A DNA stretch of 64,000 bases, from contig JBCCJA010000008.1 in the NCBI GenBank assembly GCA_039045975.1, positions 35,159 through 99,158 on the forward strand, in the 5' to 3' direction. The notes beneath the pieces are model-generated. The model did no database searches. It had not been told where the DNA came from and worked only from the letters and a program-made list of their open reading frames with translations. Shown piece by piece: positions 24,818 to 34,115 of the stretch. Origin of the DNA: JBCCJA01 sp039045975 (GTDB lineage: Bacteria > Planctomycetota > Planctomycetia > Planctomycetales > Planctomycetaceae). The first letter of the stretch is position 1; each line of letters opens with the position of its first letter. The position numbers and the translations under genes were made by a program.

Positions 24818-25615
24818 ATGGCCAAGAAGAGCGTCCCGCCTCGCCCGGTGGTCTTGCTGAACGGGGATTATCGCCCCGCCCGCGTCGAGAAAAACCTCTC
24901 CGCCCTCAGTTGGATCAACGCCGGCTATTACGACTGTGTGTCGGCCGCAGGCGGTATCCCGCTCCTGGTCCCGCCGCTCGCCTCTGATGAGGAATTGGAG
25001 CGGGCCCTCGAACTGGCCGACGCCGTCGTGATGACCGGCTGTCCGTTCGACCTCGACCCGGTGCGGCTCGGCTTCGAGCCTCACCCCGCGACCCGCTCGA
25101 TGCCGGTGCGACGCGAAGACTTCGACCGCCGCCTGTGCGAAGGCGCCGTCGAGCGGAAGCTGCCGCTGCTGGCGATCGGCAGCGGGATGCAGCTGCTCAA
25201 CGTGGTCTGCGGCGGGACGATCCATCAGCACGTGACCGAGGACGTGCCGAACGCCTTGCACCACCGTGACGGCGTCGAAAACAACCTGCGGCATCTGCTC
25301 GAAGTCGTGCCCGGGACGCGCCTGGACGCGATCTACGGGCCGGGCGAGATCCGCGTGAACAGCCACCACCACATGGCGGTCGACAAGATCGCCCCCGATT
25401 TCAAAGCCGCCGCCGCGGCGCCGGACGGCGTCGTCGAGGCGATCGAGGCGGCCTCCGAAGACTGGTTCTGCGTCGGGGTGCAGTGGCATCCGGAGAACGC
25501 ATCGTCTTCGGCCTTGGACCAGCAGCTGTTCGAACAACTCGCGGACGCGGCCCGCGGGTTGGAACCGGCCGTCGTGCCGATGACCCGGCGACGGGGTAAG
25601 AAGGCCGTCGCTTAA
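24818..25615 (+). CDS. Class I glutamine amidotransferase-like protein, nucleophile missing
   Basis: 265 aa, resembling gamma-glutamyl-gamma-aminobutyrate hydrolase (peptidase C26, PuuD-like). It has the family start VVLLNGDYRP, an ADAVVMTGCPFDLDP segment near 73, and VNSHHHMAVDKIAPDF and GVQWHPENASS with the His/Glu pair. Where active members read GICRGMQ, this protein reads AIGSGMQLLNV near 125-131, so the catalytic Cys is replaced by Gly. The protein is probably not an ordinary hydrolase. ATG 24818 has AAGGAAGG 6 bases upstream. It stands alone and is followed by a terminator. Confidence 0.8.
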   Translation: MAKKSVPPRPVVLLNGDYRPARVEKNLSALSWINAGYYDCVSAAGGIPLLVPPLASDEELERALELADAVVMTGCPFDLDPVRLGFEPHPATRSMPVRREDFDRRLCEGAVERKLPLLAIGSGMQLLNVVCGGTIHQHVTEDVPNALHHRDGVENNLRHLLEVVPGTRLDAIYGPGEIRVNSHHHMAVDKIAPDFKAAAAAPDGVVEAIEAASEDWFCVGVQWHPENASSSALDQQLFEQLADAARGLEPAVVPMTRRRGKKAVA

Positions 25616-25924
25616 GCCGCCAACACGAGAGGTCGATCGCACCGCGGGCCGAGGGCCCATTTCTTTCCGGGGCCGCCACGGACGGCGGCCGCGTTCCGAA
25701 CGCGACCCGGGAGCCGACATCACGGGACGAAGGACCGTCCGGGTGATGACATTTCGCGGGCCCCGGCCCGCCGACGAGGGGCCGACGGCGATAGCCGCCG
25801 GCCCCTTTTTGTTCGTGTCGTCGGTCGTGCGGGGCGTCGCCTCCGCGTATCGTCCGCCGCAATAGGGCCGGATCTTGCCGGGCGTCGCCGGACCGGCGGC
25901 GGGTGTGACATCGGGGAGCCGTCA
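25616..25924. other. Spacer between the amidotransferase-like gene and lysC
   Basis: 309 bases of high GC with a terminator at 25778-25810 and GC-rich dyads before it. I looked for a lysine riboswitch ahead of lysC and did not recognise one. Nothing else is evident. Confidence 0.4.
25778..25810 (+). terminator. Rho-independent terminator
   Basis: Stem GGGGCCG (25778-25784) with CGGCCCC (25799-25805), one A/C mismatch, then CGGC/GCCG, loop GATA, and five T residues (25806-25810). Confidence 0.8.
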
Positions 25925-27709
25925 GTGTCGGTAATCGTGCAGAAGTTCGGCGGGACGAGCGTCGCCGACGCGACGAAGATCGCCGCCGCCGCCGACCGGG
26001 CCGTCGCCGCCGCCGAGGCGGGCCACGACGTCTGCGTCGTCGTCTCGGCCCGCGGCAAAAAGACCGACGAACTAGTCGCGCTCGCCGCGGCGGTCACCGA
26101 CACGCCGTCCGACCGCGAGATGGACGTGCTGCTCTCGACCGGCGAGCAGGAGAACATCGCGCTGATGGCGATGGCGATCGCCGCCCGCGGCCGGAAGGCG
26201 ACGAGCTTTACCGGGCGGCAGCTCGGGATCACGACCGACTCGACGCACGCCAAAGCCCGCATCCGGGCGATCGACACGTCGCGTATCGAGGCGGCGTTCG
26301 GCCGGGGCGAGATCGTCGTCGCGGCCGGCTTCCAGGGACTCGACGAAAAGGGTTCGATCACGACGCTCGGCCGCGGCGGCAGTGACCTGACGGCGACGGC
26401 CCTCGCGGCCGTGCTCGGGGCCGAACGGTGCGAGATCTACACCGACGTGACCGGCGTCTACACGACCGACCCGCGGATCGTGCCCGAGGCGCGGAAGCTC
26501 GCGACGATCTCGCACGAAGAGATGCTCGAACTGGCCAGCCTCGGGGCGGGCGTGATGCACTCGCGGGCGGTCGAGTTCGCGAAGAAGTACGGCGTCGCGA
26601 TCGAGGTCCGGCACGCCGGCAAGCCCGACCCCGGGACGGTGATCGCCGCGATCGATCCGGAACAGGCGCCGGTCGTCGCGGGCGTCGCACTCGTGAAAGA
26701 GACGGCCCGGCTGACGCTGGTCGAACTGCCCGACCGTCCGGGCGTGATGGACGTGATCTTCACCGAGATGGCGGCCCGCGCGATCCCGATCGACATGGTC
26801 GTGCAGGACTTCTCCGCCGGCGGGCGGGCGGAGGTCTCGTTCACAGTCCCGCAGACCGACCTCGCGGAGGCGCTCGACGCGGCGAACCACGCGGTCGAAA
26901 AGCTTGGCAGCGGTCGCGTGCTGACCGGGACGGGGGTCGCGAAGGTCTCGGTCGTCGGGCTCGGCATGACGACGCACACCGGCGTTGCGGCCGAAATGTT
27001 CCGCGCCCTCGCGGACGCCGGCATCAACGTCGAACTAGTCACGACGAGCGAGATCAAGATCTCGGTCCTCGTCGAGCGGGGGCGGGCGGTCGAGGCGGTC
27101 GGTCTGATCCACCGGACCTTCGGGCTGCACGACGAACGGCCGGCCCTGCCGCGGTTCGGCGGGGTCAGCGACGAAGTGCCGTCGGCGGTCGGTGACAAGG
27201 CGGCCGAGCAAGCCGTCGTCGGTAAACTGGCCGCGATGGAAGACATCGTCGTCAGCGCCGTCGAGCTCGACCTGACGCAGAGCCGGGTCTCGTTGGCGGG
27301 CGTACCCGACCGACCGGGGCTCGCGGCGCAGGTCTTCTCGACGGTCGCGGAGGGCGCGGTCGTCGTCGACATGATCGTGCAGAACGCGGGCCACGACGGG
27401 CTGGCGAGCATCTCGTTCACGGTGCTCGCGACCGACGTCGACCGCTGCCTGATGCTCGTGACCGACGTCTGCGAGGCGCATCCCGGCGTGACGGTCAGTC
27501 ACGACCGCGAGATCGCGAAGCTGACCGTCACCGGCATCGGCCTGCGGACGCACACCGGCGTCGGCGAGCGGCTGTTCCGCACGCTCGCGGGCGAGGGTGT
27601 GAACGTGCAGATGGTCAATACCAGCGAGATCCGCGTCGGCGTCGTGCTCTCGCCCGAGGAGGGGCGTAATGTCGTCGGGCCGGTGCGGTCGGCCTTCGGG
27701 CTCGACTGA
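25925..27709 (+). CDS. lysC: Aspartate kinase with four ACT domains
   Basis: 594 aa. Phosphorylates aspartate at the head of the Lys/Thr/Met/DAP pathway. The kinase domain (1-245) starts VQKFGGTSVADATKI, with TTDSTHAKARI and TTLGRGGSDLTATALAAV later. Two tandem pairs of ACT repeats follow: LTLVELPDRPGVMDVIF and VSVVGLGMTTHTGVAAEMFRAL, then VSLAGVPDRPGLAAQVFSTV and LTVTGIGLRTHTGVGERLF. The doubled regulatory unit is rare and known from cyanobacteria such as Synechocystis, so regulation by two effectors or stronger co-operativity is likely. GTG 25925 is the start. The product DAP fits the DAP-type MurE in this window. Confidence 0.94.
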   Translation: MSVIVQKFGGTSVADATKIAAAADRAVAAAEAGHDVCVVVSARGKKTDELVALAAAVTDTPSDREMDVLLSTGEQENIALMAMAIAARGRKATSFTGRQLGITTDSTHAKARIRAIDTSRIEAAFGRGEIVVAAGFQGLDEKGSITTLGRGGSDLTATALAAVLGAERCEIYTDVTGVYTTDPRIVPEARKLATISHEEMLELASLGAGVMHSRAVEFAKKYGVAIEVRHAGKPDPGTVIAAIDPEQAPVVAGVALVKETARLTLVELPDRPGVMDVIFTEMAARAIPIDMVVQDFSAGGRAEVSFTVPQTDLAEALDAANHAVEKLGSGRVLTGTGVAKVSVVGLGMTTHTGVAAEMFRALADAGINVELVTTSEIKISVLVERGRAVEAVGLIHRTFGLHDERPALPRFGGVSDEVPSAVGDKAAEQAVVGKLAAMEDIVVSAVELDLTQSRVSLAGVPDRPGLAAQVFSTVAEGAVVVDMIVQNAGHDGLASISFTVLATDVDRCLMLVTDVCEAHPGVTVSHDREIAKLTVTGIGLRTHTGVGERLFRTLAGEGVNVQMVNTSEIRVGVVLSPEEGRNVVGPVRSAFGLD

Positions 27710-27718
27710 AGGCCCGGG

Positions 27719-28096
27719 TCAGTCCGACGCGGTCGGGCCCTGCTGCAGGACTCGCCGCAAGACGTCGGCCAGTCCGGAGTTGGTCGTCACGACGTCGAAG
27801 CCGGCCTCCCGTGCCGCCTTCAGCCGCCCGACCTGTCGGTGCGGCGCGTACCCGACGAGGACACGCCCGGCGGCCGCGTCTCGGACCGTTTCCGGTTCCG
27901 CGTCGCGTAGGGTGAGGTCGCAGAGCACGGGCCCGTCGGACGCCTCGGCGGCGGCGAATTTCGCGACGCTGACGTGCTGTCGGAAAGACGCCCCGGCCGA
28001 CACCGCCGTCCCGCGACACGACGACGCGAGGAACAGGTCGGACGCGATCATGTCGATCGAGAGGCCGGGCCGTTCGGCCGCGGGAGGGTCGGGCAC
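27719..28096 (-). CDS. Conserved hypothetical protein, 125 aa
   Basis: Follows the FHA-domain gene by 6 bp on the same strand, so the two are almost certainly co-transcribed. The middle has VLCDLTLRDAEPETVRDAAAG and the end GRVLVGYAPHRQVGRLKAAR followed by EAGFDVVTTNSGLADVLRRV. The strand-helix alternation with a final helix is reminiscent of a degenerate receiver (REC-like) domain, without a clear phospho-acceptor. That is only a suggestion. No signal peptide or membrane segment. Confidence 0.65.
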   Translation of the reverse strand: MPDPPAAERPGLSIDMIASDLFLASSCRGTAVSAGASFRQHVSVAKFAAAEASDGPVLCDLTLRDAEPETVRDAAAGRVLVGYAPHRQVGRLKAAREAGFDVVTTNSGLADVLRRVLQQGPTASD

Positions 28097-28102
28097 GGTC
28101 GA

Positions 28103-28570
28103 CTACTCGAGGAACTGGGCCGCGAAGTCGTCTTCGTTGACCTCCAGGGCGAAGACTTCAGAGTCGTCGGCCGACGCCGCGACCGCCTCGCCCCGCGCGA
28201 TCTGTTCCATGTCGGCCCGCGGCACGGCGACGGTGTCGGAATCTTCGACCGATTCGTCGGAGGCGGCCGTCGGGTCGTAGCGGACGAAGAATTTCACGCC
28301 GCCGATCGACAGCTTCGATTCCGGCAGCAGCGGCACGTCCTCACCCGGATTGACGATGTCGGAATCTACGAACGTGCCGTTCGAGCTGCCGAGGTCACGC
28401 ACGCGGACCGGGCCGTCGTCGATGAAGATGCAGCAGTGCTTGCGGCTGATCTGTTTCGACGGGATCCGCAGTTGGCACTTGCGGCCTCGGCCGACGACCG
28501 CGGTTTTCCGCAGCCGGACCTTCTGCCCGGGACGCCCGTCGCGATGTACGAGTTCGAGCTCGACTGTCAT
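28103..28570 (-). CDS. FHA-domain protein
   Basis: 155 aa with one forkhead-associated domain, which binds phosphothreonine. The domain (about 1-95) shows the core motifs VVGRGRKCQLRIPSKQISRKHC (Arg and Ser/His of the binding loop) and DLGSSNGTFVD. An acidic tail follows. ATG 28570 begins right at the FHA domain with AGGTGG seven bases upstream. It probably serves a Ser/Thr kinase signalling or secretion assembly, but no kinase is in this window. Downstream partner at 27719-28096. Confidence 0.9.
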   Translation of the reverse strand: MTVELELVHRDGRPGQKVRLRKTAVVGRGRKCQLRIPSKQISRKHCCIFIDDGPVRVRDLGSSNGTFVDSDIVNPGEDVPLLPESKLSIGGVKFFVRYDPTAASDESVEDSDTVAVPRADMEQIARGEAVAASADDSEVFALEVNEDDFAAQFLE

Positions 28571-28746
28571 GCCACCTGCCGGATTCGATCGACTGTTCTG
28601 CGACAATTTGTCGCACCGTAATCGACTAAGGTACGCATCGAAACCCCCTGATGGCAACCCGGCGGGTGGCCGGACGGTGTGCAAAATCAGGTTCCGACGA
28701 CGTGTTACGCCTTCTTTGCGGTCCGGCTGAAATCTGCCGTCCGGCA

Positions 28747-28779
28747 ATAAAAAAACCTCGCCGCATCCGCGGCGAGGTT
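28747..28779 (-). terminator. Rho-independent terminator of clpX
   Basis: Read on the minus strand: an 11-bp perfect stem AACCTCGCCGC / GCGGCGAGGTT (28754-28764 with 28769-28779), loop of 4, followed by a run of T (the A-run at 28747-28755). Confidence 0.93.
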
Positions 28780-28801
28780 GGGGAGTTGCGTCTGACGCCG
28801 G

Positions 28802-30085
<1,284 letters not shown>

Positions 30086-30179
30086 GGAGTTCCTTACTTG
30101 ATGCGCTAACCGGCGGAGCCGGCCGCGAGCATCCATGCCCGCCGATGGTTGTCAGTCCGTCGCGTGGGCCTCCGGGCCC

Positions 30180-30611
30180 TCACGACGTGGTCTCAGTTGT
30201 CGCTTCTTTCGCGTCCGGACTCTGCGGGAACGCCGCCGTCGCGGGCCCCGTGTCGTCCGGTTCGTATGAGGCGGACGCGGGAGACGTGGTTCCCGCGACC
30301 AGACCTTTTACCGATCGGTATTCCTCCTCGCTGATCTCACCCGTCCGGGTCAATTCCCGCATCGCGATCAGCATCTCGCTGTTCGCCGCGGAAGGATCGG
30401 CATCACCGCGCCACGAAGCGCGATACGTCGTGAGCGCCTTGATCCCGCCGACCAGCAAGGCAAACGCGATGCCGAACTCGAACCACTGTAATGCGGTCAT
30501 CTCGGCGAAACGGCCCGCGACGGCCGCCACGTACTCCAGCGGCGTCGACGGCGTCGCGGCCGCGACGGGGAGAACCGCGAACGAGCCGGAGATCGGTCCC
30601 GACGGCGTCAT
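30180..30611 (-). CDS. Membrane protein with SHOCT-like C-terminal motif
   Basis: 143 aa. One hydrophobic segment (FGIAFALLVGGIKAL, about 45-60) is followed by an amphipathic stretch MRELTRTGEISEEEYRSVK, which resembles the short C-terminal SHOCT domain, and an acidic Thr/Ala tail. ATG 30611 has GAGGA about 15 bases upstream; the frame is open to an ATG at 30764, but that part is low quality. Upstream of clpX on the same strand with about 95 bp between. Function unknown; SHOCT is suggested only. Confidence 0.65.
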   Translation of the reverse strand: MTPSGPISGSFAVLPVAAATPSTPLEYVAAVAGRFAEMTALQWFEFGIAFALLVGGIKALTTYRASWRGDADPSAANSEMLIAMRELTRTGEISEEEYRSVKGLVAGTTSPASASYEPDDTGPATAAFPQSPDAKEATTETTS

Positions 30612-31002
30612 TTGTTTGGATTTCCTCGCATTCACGGCCGTCCCGCCCGGTCCGCCCACCGGGCCACTCTTGGATTCTTCAGTCAGTATTTGTCCGCCCG
30701 CGACGGGCGACAAGCGCCGATCGGCCGGCAACGAAAACGGCTCCCGATCGGCGACGTAACGCAATGCCCCGGGCAGGCAGATTGTTCAAAAGTCGAACCC
30801 TGCGGTCCCCAAGCATCGTCGCCCCCGGCCGGCGGCCGGTCCCGACACCGCGATCGGCACAGACCGTCCGCCGCGCGGCCGATTCGAGCGCGAAGGGTTT
30901 CGTCGCTGATGCCGTTGAAGACGAAGCGTCGGCAACGCCGATCGCACCGAAAGCCGCTGGATCCGCCGGTACCGCGCGGGTCGCCGCCGAGGAACGTCCG
31001 CC
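30612..31002. other. Divergent spacer of 391 bases
   Basis: Lies between two divergent genes. It contains mixed short dyads such as GATCGGCCGGC at 30718-30728. I see no clear promoter hexamers or gene and assign no feature other than a likely bidirectional promoter region. Confidence 0.35.
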
Positions 31003-32829
31003 ATGCGTTGTCCGTCCGTCGTCGCGCTCCTGCTGACCGCCGCGCACTGCGTCCTCCCCGCCGACCGCGCCGTCGCGTCGGGCCCGGAAGAGACGACCGA
31101 GCGGCGGTTCCACGTCCCGTTCCGCTTCGACCGGGCCGAACTCGACCGGCTCGGCGCCGTCGAGATCCGTCTGTTCGTCTCGGCCGACCGCGGGCGTTCG
31201 TGGTCGCTGGCCGCGACCGCCGAGCCGGGCGAGCGACGCTTCCCGTACGAAGCCCCTGGTGATGGCGAGTACTGGTTCGCCGTGCGGACCATCGACCGCC
31301 GCGGCGAGGCCCACCCCGCCGGACCGATCAAAGAAGCCGGCCTGAAGGTGCGGATCGACAACGCCGCGCCGCGGGTCGACCTCGGCCTGGAGTCGCTCGG
31401 GGACGGGGCGGTCGGGCTGACGTGGGCGATCGATGACCCGACGCTCGACCTCGGCAGCTTCACGCTGGAGTTCCGCGAAGGCGGCTCTGGGCCCTGGATG
31501 CCGGTCGCCGTGATCGGCAATGAGGAGGGCCGCACGAGTTGGCGGACCGCCGCGTCGCGGGTCGAAGTCCGCGGCTCGGTCCGGGACCGGCTCGGGCACC
31601 GCGGCTTCGGTCAGGCCGAGATCGACCTCGCCACCGCCCGCCCGGTGACCGCCCCGGTCGGGCGTCCGCAGCCGATGCGGCCGGCGACGTCGGCCCCGAC
31701 CGCCGACCCGTTCTTCTCGCCGTCGCCGTCGTTCGAGGCCGCGCCCGTGTTCGACCCGTCGCCCGCCCCCGGCGGCTTCGCAAGTCCCGGCTTCTCGGGT
31801 CAGGGCGGTTTTACGCCGACGCCGACGCCGGCCGCCGGGCCGTCTGTCCCGCAGGTCGATTTCGACAGCCGGCTGTTCGGCGGCAGCGAAGGCCTCGACG
31901 TGCCCGCCCTCCCGCGGCTCGGCCCGAGCCCGTCGCTGGGCCCGTCGGCCTCGTTCTCGGGTTCCGGCCCGGCGATCGGCGGCCCGTCCGCTTCGGGCCC
32001 GACGCGGTCCGGGCCGGTCGCGTCGAGCCCGCGGCTGAATAACGGTTTCGGCTTCAGCGCGGTCCCGGTCAGCCGGCCGAGCGGCCCGATCGACCCCGCC
32101 CCGGCCGACGGCGTCTTCTTCGAGCCCGTCGTCGAAAACTTCGCGTCGGGCCCGGCGGTGCAGACGGCGCCCTCGCCCGCGGCGAACGGCAGCGAGCGCA
32201 TCGTCCGCGAACTCGGCTTCGAGATCAGCTACGAGATCGCCGACGTCGGGCCCTCGGGCGTGAGCGCCGTCGACTTCTACATCACCGACGACGACGGCCG
32301 TAGCTGGTACACGTACGGGCCCGATAAGGATCGCGTCAGTCCGTTCGTCGCGACCGTGCCCCGCGAGGGCCGCTACGGCTTCACGATGCGGATCCGCAAC
32401 GGGCAAGGCTTCGGGGCCGACCCGCCTGCCGCCGGCGACACGCCCGACGTCGTCGTCGTCGTCGACCGCACGGCGCCGCGGATCGACCTGGCCGAGCCGA
32501 CCGTCGGACGCGGGGCCGAGGCCGGCACGGTCGGCTTCCGCTGGCGGACCGACGAGCAATACCCCGCGGCGACGGCCGTCATGCTCTCGTACGCGACGTC
32601 GCCCGACGCCGCCGAGCAGTACTGGCAGCCGATCACGACGTGGGAGGCCGACCGCGGCGGGTTCGTCTGGCGGATCACGCCGGGCCTGCCGTCACGCGTC
32701 TTCGCCCGCGTCAGCGTGCGGGACGCCGCCGGCAACGTCGGCCACGCCGTCACGCGGGCCCCGATCACGATCGACATGCAGCGGCCACAGGCCCGCATCA
32801 CCGACATCGACGGCCGCACAACGCGGTAG
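31003..32829 (+). CDS. Large secreted protein with Ig-like repeats
   Basis: 608 aa with a signal peptide at the start (hydrophobic VVALLLTAAHCVLPADRAVA). The N-terminal half (about 30-190) has FHVPFRFDRAELDRLGAV and LFVSADRGRSWSLAATAE, and the C-terminal part (about 395-600) has a second copy with FYITDDDGRSWYTYG and APRIDLAEPTV, typical of Ig-like beta sandwich repeats of planctomycete surface proteins. Between them lies a 170-residue Pro/Ser/Gly linker. GAGGAA precedes ATG 31003. Probably an extracellular or cell-wall protein; no enzymatic motif is visible. Confidence 0.8.
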   Translation: MRCPSVVALLLTAAHCVLPADRAVASGPEETTERRFHVPFRFDRAELDRLGAVEIRLFVSADRGRSWSLAATAEPGERRFPYEAPGDGEYWFAVRTIDRRGEAHPAGPIKEAGLKVRIDNAAPRVDLGLESLGDGAVGLTWAIDDPTLDLGSFTLEFREGGSGPWMPVAVIGNEEGRTSWRTAASRVEVRGSVRDRLGHRGFGQAEIDLATARPVTAPVGRPQPMRPATSAPTADPFFSPSPSFEAAPVFDPSPAPGGFASPGFSGQGGFTPTPTPAAGPSVPQVDFDSRLFGGSEGLDVPALPRLGPSPSLGPSASFSGSGPAIGGPSASGPTRSGPVASSPRLNNGFGFSAVPVSRPSGPIDPAPADGVFFEPVVENFASGPAVQTAPSPAANGSERIVRELGFEISYEIADVGPSGVSAVDFYITDDDGRSWYTYGPDKDRVSPFVATVPREGRYGFTMRIRNGQGFGADPPAAGDTPDVVVVVDRTAPRIDLAEPTVGRGAEAGTVGFRWRTDEQYPAATAVMLSYATSPDAAEQYWQPITTWEADRGGFVWRITPGLPSRVFARVSVRDAAGNVGHAVTRAPITIDMQRPQARITDIDGRTTR

Positions 32830-32858
32830 ATGTTCGAGCGATGTAGCCCGAGCCGTAA

Positions 32859-33317
32859 GGCGAGGTGACGAGTTGATCGGCACCTGCGACGGCGGCGTCG
32901 GTCTGCCGCCGGGTTTCCGATTCGTTTTCAACTCGAAGTCGCTGCTGATCGTCGGCCGGCCGTAGATCAATCGAGACCGCTCCGGTCGCCTCGCGTGACC
33001 GCTCGGGCTTTCGGGTCAGGCCGCGAGGGGCGAGGGCATTTCGTTTGAAGGGGCGAGCAGGCCGGGCGGGAGTCGATGCTCAAACCCTCGCACCTGACGG
33101 TGCAAGGCTGGTGACGAAAACGTGTCGCGGACCCCTTCGCGAAATCCTCGTGGGGCGAGGTTACGGGCTGATCGGCACCTACGCCGGCGGTGTCGGTCTG
33201 CCGCCGGGTTTTGATTCGTTGTCAACTCGAAGTCGCGGCAGAACGTCGGCCCGCCGTAGACAAATCGAGACCGCTCTGGTCGCCTCGCGTGACCGCTCGG
33301 GCTTTAGGGTTAGGCCG
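32859..33317. repeat. Tandem imperfect duplication of about 160 bp around a REP-like hairpin
   Basis: Copy 1 is 32859-33023 and copy 2 is 33154-33317, both in the same orientation. Long identical runs such as GTCGGTCTGCCGCCGGGTTT and GGTCGCCTCGCGTGACCGCT are separated by scattered substitutions. Copy 2 reaches into the 3' end of tatA and supplies its stop. Between them lies a second copy of the TGAC-loop element at 33085-33113 (stem GCACC/GGTGC, then AAGGCTGGTG). Confidence 0.88.
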
Positions 33318-33597
33318 TCGTTTGGGGTTCGTCGGCTTCTTCGGGGGCCGGTTCGTACTTCGAGGCGGCGAGGTCTTCGAACGGTTCGTCGTCGTCTTGT
33401 TCAGGCAGGGCCGGCGTGCGCGGCGTGTCGCCGGCGCGGTTGATCTCTTCCTGGAAGCCCGACATGCCCTTTTTCAGTTCGCTGACCGACTTGCCAAGGT
33501 TGCGGGCGACCTCGGGCAGACGTTTCCCGAACAGCAGCAGCGCGATCGCGCCGACGATCAGCAGCTCGGTGGGCCCCGGCGATCCGATGAATGGCAT
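33310..33597 (-). CDS. tatA: Twin-arginine translocase TatA-like protein (copy 1)
   Basis: 95 aa. Forms the protein-conducting pore of the Tat pathway. One N-terminal hydrophobic helix (GPTELLIVGAIALLLFG) follows MPFIGS, then the amphipathic helix KRLPEVARNLGKSVSELKKG, and an acidic Glu/Asp-rich tail ending PQTTA. Downstream of copies 2 and 3, all on the same strand, with 14 bp to the previous gene. The last codons and the stop lie in the second copy of the tandem duplication. Confidence 0.93.
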   Translation of the reverse strand: MPFIGSPGPTELLIVGAIALLLFGKRLPEVARNLGKSVSELKKGMSGFQEEINRAGDTPRTPALPEQDDDEPFEDLAASKYEPAPEEADEPQTTA

Positions 33598-33611
33598 GGC
33601 TGGTCTTCCTG

Positions 33612-33794
33612 TCAGGCCGGCGTTTGCGGGCTCGAGCCGGGCTTGTCGTCGAGGTCGGCGACGCCCTTTTTGAATTCCGTCAGCGACTTGCCGAGATTCC
33701 GTGCGACCTCGGGCAGGCGTTTCCCGAACAGCACCAGCGCGATCACGCCGATGATCAACAGCTCGGTCGGGCCGGGCGTTCCGATGAACGGCAT
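33612..33794 (-). CDS. tatA: Twin-arginine translocase TatA-like protein (copy 2)
   Basis: 60 aa. MPFIGTPGPTELLIIGVIAL is nearly the same as copy 1, then FGKRLPEVARNLGKSLTEFK and a short tail. Without the acidic extension of copy 1. ATG 33794 is chosen so that the start aligns with copy 1; an upstream ATG at 33809 is possible. TatA and TatB cannot be told apart at this length. Recent duplication with copy 1 is likely given the identical helix sequence. Confidence 0.9.
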   Translation of the reverse strand: MPFIGTPGPTELLIIGVIALVLFGKRLPEVARNLGKSLTEFKKGVADLDDKPGSSPQTPA

Positions 33795-33851
33795 CCTTCG
33801 ACTCCTCAAGACTGACGTGAAATTCTAGCGTACGGCCGGCCGGCCGGCGGG

Positions 33852-34028
33852 CTACGACGACGGTTTGTCCGGATCGCCCGGTTCGTCGGGCTGTTCGTTG
33901 ATGCCCTTTTTGAACTCGACGATGCTCAAACCGAGTGACCGCATCACGCCCGGCAGGCGGTTGCCGAAGATCAGCAGCACGATCACGAGGACGATCGTGA
34001 TCTCGACGATCCCTGGCATTCCCAACAT
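33852..34028 (-). CDS. TatA/TatE-like protein (copy 3)
   Basis: 58 aa. Begins MLGMPGIVEITIVLVIVLLI, then FGNRLPGVMRSLGLSIVEFK and a short KGINEQPDEPGDPDKPSS tail. The membrane helix is more aliphatic than in copies 1 and 2 and the hinge reads FGNRLP rather than FGKRLP. It is 57 bp upstream of copy 2 on the same strand, so all three are probably one transcript. Functionally it may take the TatB or TatE role. Confidence 0.88.
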   Translation of the reverse strand: MLGMPGIVEITIVLVIVLLIFGNRLPGVMRSLGLSIVEFKKGINEQPDEPGDPDKPSS

Positions 34029-34115
34029 GGCGACGAATCTCTCCGGAGGGGCGTCGGCCTAGCGGCAGACGCGGCCGGGACGGCTGCTGACCGCCCGACC
34101 TATTGAAAATGCTAA

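Noticed and set aside
25616..25924. Possible lysine riboswitch before lysC
   Set aside because: I could not find the conserved core of the lysine aptamer; only GC-rich dyads and a terminator are visible.
30679..32559. Minus-strand ORF of 626 codons
   Set aside because: Shadow of the secreted Ig-like gene; Arg/Gly/Ala-rich without structure.
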